From contig OX465281.1 in assembly GCA_949987705.1 (NCBI GenBank), positions 3,822,001-3,886,000 of the forward strand: 64,000 bases of DNA, in the 5' to 3' direction. Below the pieces are notes generated by a model. It was not told where the DNA came from. It worked only from the letters and a program-made list of their open reading frames with translations, and made no database searches. The DNA comes from Thereva unica (lineage: Eukaryota; Arthropoda; Insecta; Diptera; Therevidae). Position numbers and translations under genes: made by a program. This document shows positions 60,519 to 64,000 of this stretch, piece by piece (within the stretch, counting starts at the first letter, position 1; every line of letters starts with the position of its first letter).

Positions 60519-63500
60519 TCAGCCACAAATATTATCCTTTAATCTGTTCCAAAGGCCGGTCTTGGGCTTCTCGCAAGTGTCCAATTCTTTACAGAATTCT
60601 TTGTACATTTCATAAATGCCGGGGTTGAGCGGACCCCAGGTTTCCTCCGGTTTCATTGCAGATTTTAGTTTCTGAAAAATAAAAAAAAAAAGTTTTAGAT
60701 AGCACAAAATTATCGAACAAGAAATGAATGAGTGATTTGAAAAATAATTTCCTGTTTCTTCTCATGACTGACACAACTTATATTTTATCATACCAAAGTC
60801 GTTCCGAACCATATTGCCACGAGATTCCGCAGAGTCCTGAGGCAGGAATTATATTAGAAGATATCCAAATTTAAGACCTCTTTCGAAAACATACAAGTTA
60901 GGCTGACCTGGATACATCCAAACATACCTCGGGATAGACTCGTATGATAGCACCAAAACAAAAATACCTTTATTGCTGGAATCTGAGGCAAACATTCTAT
61001 GATTAATAGAGAATTCAGCTTGAGCGTCCTAGTTACTGTTTTCCAAGCAGAGATGTACGATATATTAATATGCACCTGTGAAAATTTTAGGACATACTCA
61101 TATACAAGAGGATTTTTATCCTATCTCAGAGCTATACGGCTACTAGAGCGATCTCTTAGAACCACATCTAAATCAGTTTGGGGCTTGCCGCTCTTGTTTG
61201 GGTCTCGAGTCATGATAAGGGGGGTTTCGTATGTAATGAAAGATTGACACTCTCGATAGATATTGTTCTGGTTTAGAACTGACTATTGAGGCACCTTACG
61301 TTTTCTGTCTGACGCCGCACTAACGTTGTCTCCCCTCTAACATATTTTGAATCATAGAGACGCATGTCTTCTTTCGCCAGTACCTTTATGGATATAATTT
61401 CCACTGTCACTCACGCCGCATCGTTGGATATAGTCCTGTATACGCAGCACGAGCGAAGAGCGCGTACGTTGGAGCGTGAGGTGATTGATATAATAGAAGT
61501 ACTTTCATTCAAATGCAAACTGACATATAGTTGCGTAAACGAAACGCACGCAACGCAAAAGTTTATCTACTTCTAACATTTCCTCATCACCGCTTTCACC
61601 ATAGTCTTAAATACCCAAACACAAGCACATACAACAGACACATGCATTCGTCACTTAGATTTTATGGTTGTAAAAGAAGAAGTAGAGATGAAACCCAAGC
61701 ACGCAACTGTCTGTCAGCGAAAATTCGCCGCATACATCGCAGGCACTGTACGCACGCACGAATCTAACTTTAGTCTGTATGCGACCCTATTTGTTAACCC
61801 TTTGTCTTGCAGCGGCCCATATTGGAACTGCATAAAGCTAGACTGAGCTAACCACACTCGCCAACAGGAGGCGAAAGGCCGCACAAATAGCGAAAACTTT
61901 ATCTACCAAACCCTCCAATTGTATTTTAAAATGAAGCCTGTGGTCGATCATCACTCCCAGGTACTGTAAGGCGAGCTGTGAATGTTTGATCTGTTCCCAT
62001 ACCTTGTTTCTTACGGATACTTGTTTTCCCAAGTTGCTGATCATCGAAGTTACAGCTTTGTGTTCAGCAGGCTTTCAGATGTTTCAGATCAGCGCTTTCC
62101 AGCCACGCTTTAAGCGCTCAGACAGCTTCATTCGCGCATAACTCGATCTTATCGAGGCGTAGGCTCAATATATCATGATCTACCGGAGAGGTAATAGGAT
62201 ACCACATGTACACCGTCGGCCCAATTCACAATGAAGTGACCTACCTTCTTTCCTTTTTAGGAAAGGCTGTTACCAAGTAACAGTTTCGGAGGAAGGGATG
62301 TGTTCGTCTGTTTGTCTTTACCCAGCCGGGACCAACACGATCCGCCGGCACTGCACAGTAGAAACGTACGTAAGTAAGTGGTAAATGGAAGAATAAAAAA
62401 ATGTAAAAAACGAGTGAAGAGCAAAAACTAAATTCAGCGCTCAGAACTTTCAGAATGAACTTATTTAGAAAATTTGCGGAATCGCTTGATTCGAAAAAGT
62501 GCAAACCGTGATGACTGAGAATTTTTTGTCGTACGTACAGGCAAACAATGCCCGCTTGCGAAATCCGGCCCCAGGAGAGTGTGTGTTTGATTACTGTGCA
62601 CTATGCTCTAAATGATCAACTATGAACAATTGGGTGAATGAATGAATCTGCCTTTCACGCTCTCTGTAACTGTGCCGATGTTGACGTGATCCTACTCGAA
62701 CAGACGACAAATTCTTAGACAGATAGCTGAGTTTTATCAAATTCTACCATTCTACAAAACTCAAGTAAAGGGTCTGTTAAGGAAATGGCTCCCATAGGTC
62801 TTATGGACTCTATACCTTATTAAAATAAGAAGATGAAATTATAGCTCACTGGAGGCTCAGTTATAATAAACGCAACGTGTACGTAGAATGAAAGATACTA
62901 GAAAAACCAATGCAGTTTCTACAATCATTTCCATATATAACAATCTCGACAAATTGCTTAACTTTGTTAACCACTCTCTTTTCTCGCTGTCGATGTGACG
63001 TTGGCCGTGGTGGTGTTCAATGAACATCGAAGCATGATGGTAGAATGTATTAGACCAAAACGCTATGCTACACACACAAAACTGTCGTTCATTTTCATAA
63101 TAAAAACGAAATTATTTTCCAAACGTCCCAATAGAAGAATTACCTCCATAAATGTGTCCTGTGGTTGCTTCAGTATGTGATAAATCGCCCAACCAGGCAA
63201 TTGAAGCAGTCCAATAGCAGAAATAGTCCAACCAATAGCTAAAATTATTTTGTTGTTAATATTATCATTATATAGTTAAATGTTCAATTAAAACAAAACT
63301 CACCATAAGCCGCAGTTGGGTATGCAACATTCTTATAAGTTAAAGGCTCGTATTGCAGCAAAGTATAAATTAACACAAATATCATCAGTCCCGGAGCAAT
63401 GATGCCCCAACAAACTCGCCAGTAAATTCCAGTTTTAACTCCAAGCATAAATTCAATGTCCTTACAGAATCGCTTTATTCCTATTTGGTTATAAGTCAAG

Positions 63501-64000
63501 TTGCCTAGAACTGTTTAGGAATTAAGTATGTCAACGCTTACCATAAACCCATCCAATAGCAAGTAGTTCTCCTATGGCTAGTACAAGAGCAATAAACGAC
63601 GCACCGAAATAGTCGACTAGGTTTAGAACATGCTGTCCTCCAGGTGTCATGTAAGCTATTCCAAGGCAAAATCCACCGAAGGATATGCAGCCAGCTAGAA
63701 GCCAATGCGGCAGATCACTGAATCTATCTCGAATTACTGTCATTAGGCAGGATCCCATGCCGACGTTGCTGCCGACTCCTAGCATTAACAGCATGAAGAA
63801 AAACAGAACTGCAAAAAGCTAACACAAAATCGAGGTGTAAAAATGTTAAATTAAATCTTCAGTTCAGGTAAAGCACCTGCGGCACAAACTCAAACTTTGC
63901 AATTGCGTCTGGATACGATATAAAGGCCAACCCAGCTCCACCTTTAACGACACTTGCGATATCCGGATTGTTTGTTTCGTAAGCAAGATTCCCCAAAATA
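60519..64000 (-). CDS. SLC6-family nutrient amino acid transporter, 3' half (N terminus beyond window)
   Basis: Minus-strand exons in coding order: beyond 64000 to 63877, 63818-63542, 63480-63304, 63238-63144, 60671-60519 (stop). All junctions are GT-AG and in phase. Encoded landmarks: [33 protein letters not shown] (TM6 region), GVGSNVGMGSC, TPGGQHVLNLVDYFGASF, DIEFMLGVKTGIYWR, IGWTISAIGLLQLP and the end LKDNICG. The last four complete exons are 277, 177, 95 and 153 bp, identical to those of the plus-strand transporter at 54292-59709. In the 177-bp exon I count 42 of 59 residues identical. It is a tandem-derived paralog in tail-to-tail arrangement. The 2.5-kb intron 60672-63143 contains an R1-like LINE relic. 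Role: Na+-coupled uptake of amino acids at the plasma membrane (family knowledge). Confidence 0.95.
61260..62170 (-). mobile_element. R1-like LINE RT C-terminal relic, with a probable internal insertion
   Basis: Minus-strand LQYLGVMIDHRLHFKIQLEGLVDK (RT thumb; 61838-62044) is followed by degraded ASVVSSV, AAPYW-like and SYRTIS-like blocks, similar to 29430-30320. About 300 bases at roughly 61460-61765 have no counterpart in that copy and may be a later insertion. Sense relative to the minus-strand SLC6 gene, inside its last intron. Confidence 0.65.
62171..63143. other. Remainder of the last intron of the minus-strand SLC6 gene
   Basis: No coding exon or repeat boundary recognised. On the minus strand it begins with the donor next to the 63144-63238 exon. 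Confidence 0.45.

Noticed and set aside
1..64000. CRISPR arrays, bacterial operons, phage or toxin-antitoxin modules
   Set aside because: No regularly spaced direct repeats and no prokaryotic gene layout. All supported genes are intron-containing animal genes.

Overview
The window is a eukaryotic, almost certainly insect (most likely dipteran) genomic segment. The genes are split by many introns with GT-AG borders. Short introns are about 57-62 bp and long ones reach 3.3 kb. The sequence is AT-rich and full of decayed transposable elements of types common in flies: non-LTR elements of CR1/Jockey-, R1/LOA- and RTE-like type, Ty3/gypsy, Helitron, IS630/mariner and many short inverted-repeat elements. 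The species cannot be named from the sequence alone.

Four host genes are supported. (1) 31-9978, plus strand: the 3' part of a DNAI7/CASC1-family axonemal dynein-associated gene, 11 exons, with its 5' end outside the window. (2) 13787-31729, plus: a complete gene for the largest subunit of RNA polymerase I (RpI1/POLR1A), modelled here as 24 exons giving 1670 residues with all phases consistent. (3) 54292-59709, plus: a complete SLC6-family nutrient amino acid transporter, 11 coding exons, 627 residues. (4) 60519 to beyond 64000, minus: the 3' half of a second SLC6 transporter. Genes 3 and 4 are tail-to-tail paralogs. Their last four complete coding exons have the same lengths (277, 177, 95 and 153 bp), and the same intron is expanded by transposons in both.

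The rest is repeat-derived. The 22.5 kb between RpI1 and the first transporter gene holds no other recognisable host coding sequence. It contains a fairly fresh CR1-like LINE with a poly(A) tract and a candidate target-site duplication (39696-41794), a gypsy integrase relic, a tRNA-derived SINE candidate, several MITEs and a large inverted-repeat element carrying a Helitron relic. A possible 5' untranslated first exon of the transporter gene lies near 36770-36931.

I see no operon, CRISPR array or bacterial-type system. The most distinctive observations are structural: a perfect 30-bp-arm hairpin, a 603-bp foldback element with 179-bp arms, several well-bounded MITEs, nested insertions, and the transporter pair with conserved exon structure. 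The host genes do not share a pathway. They cover ciliary dynein preassembly or docking, rRNA synthesis, and amino acid uptake.
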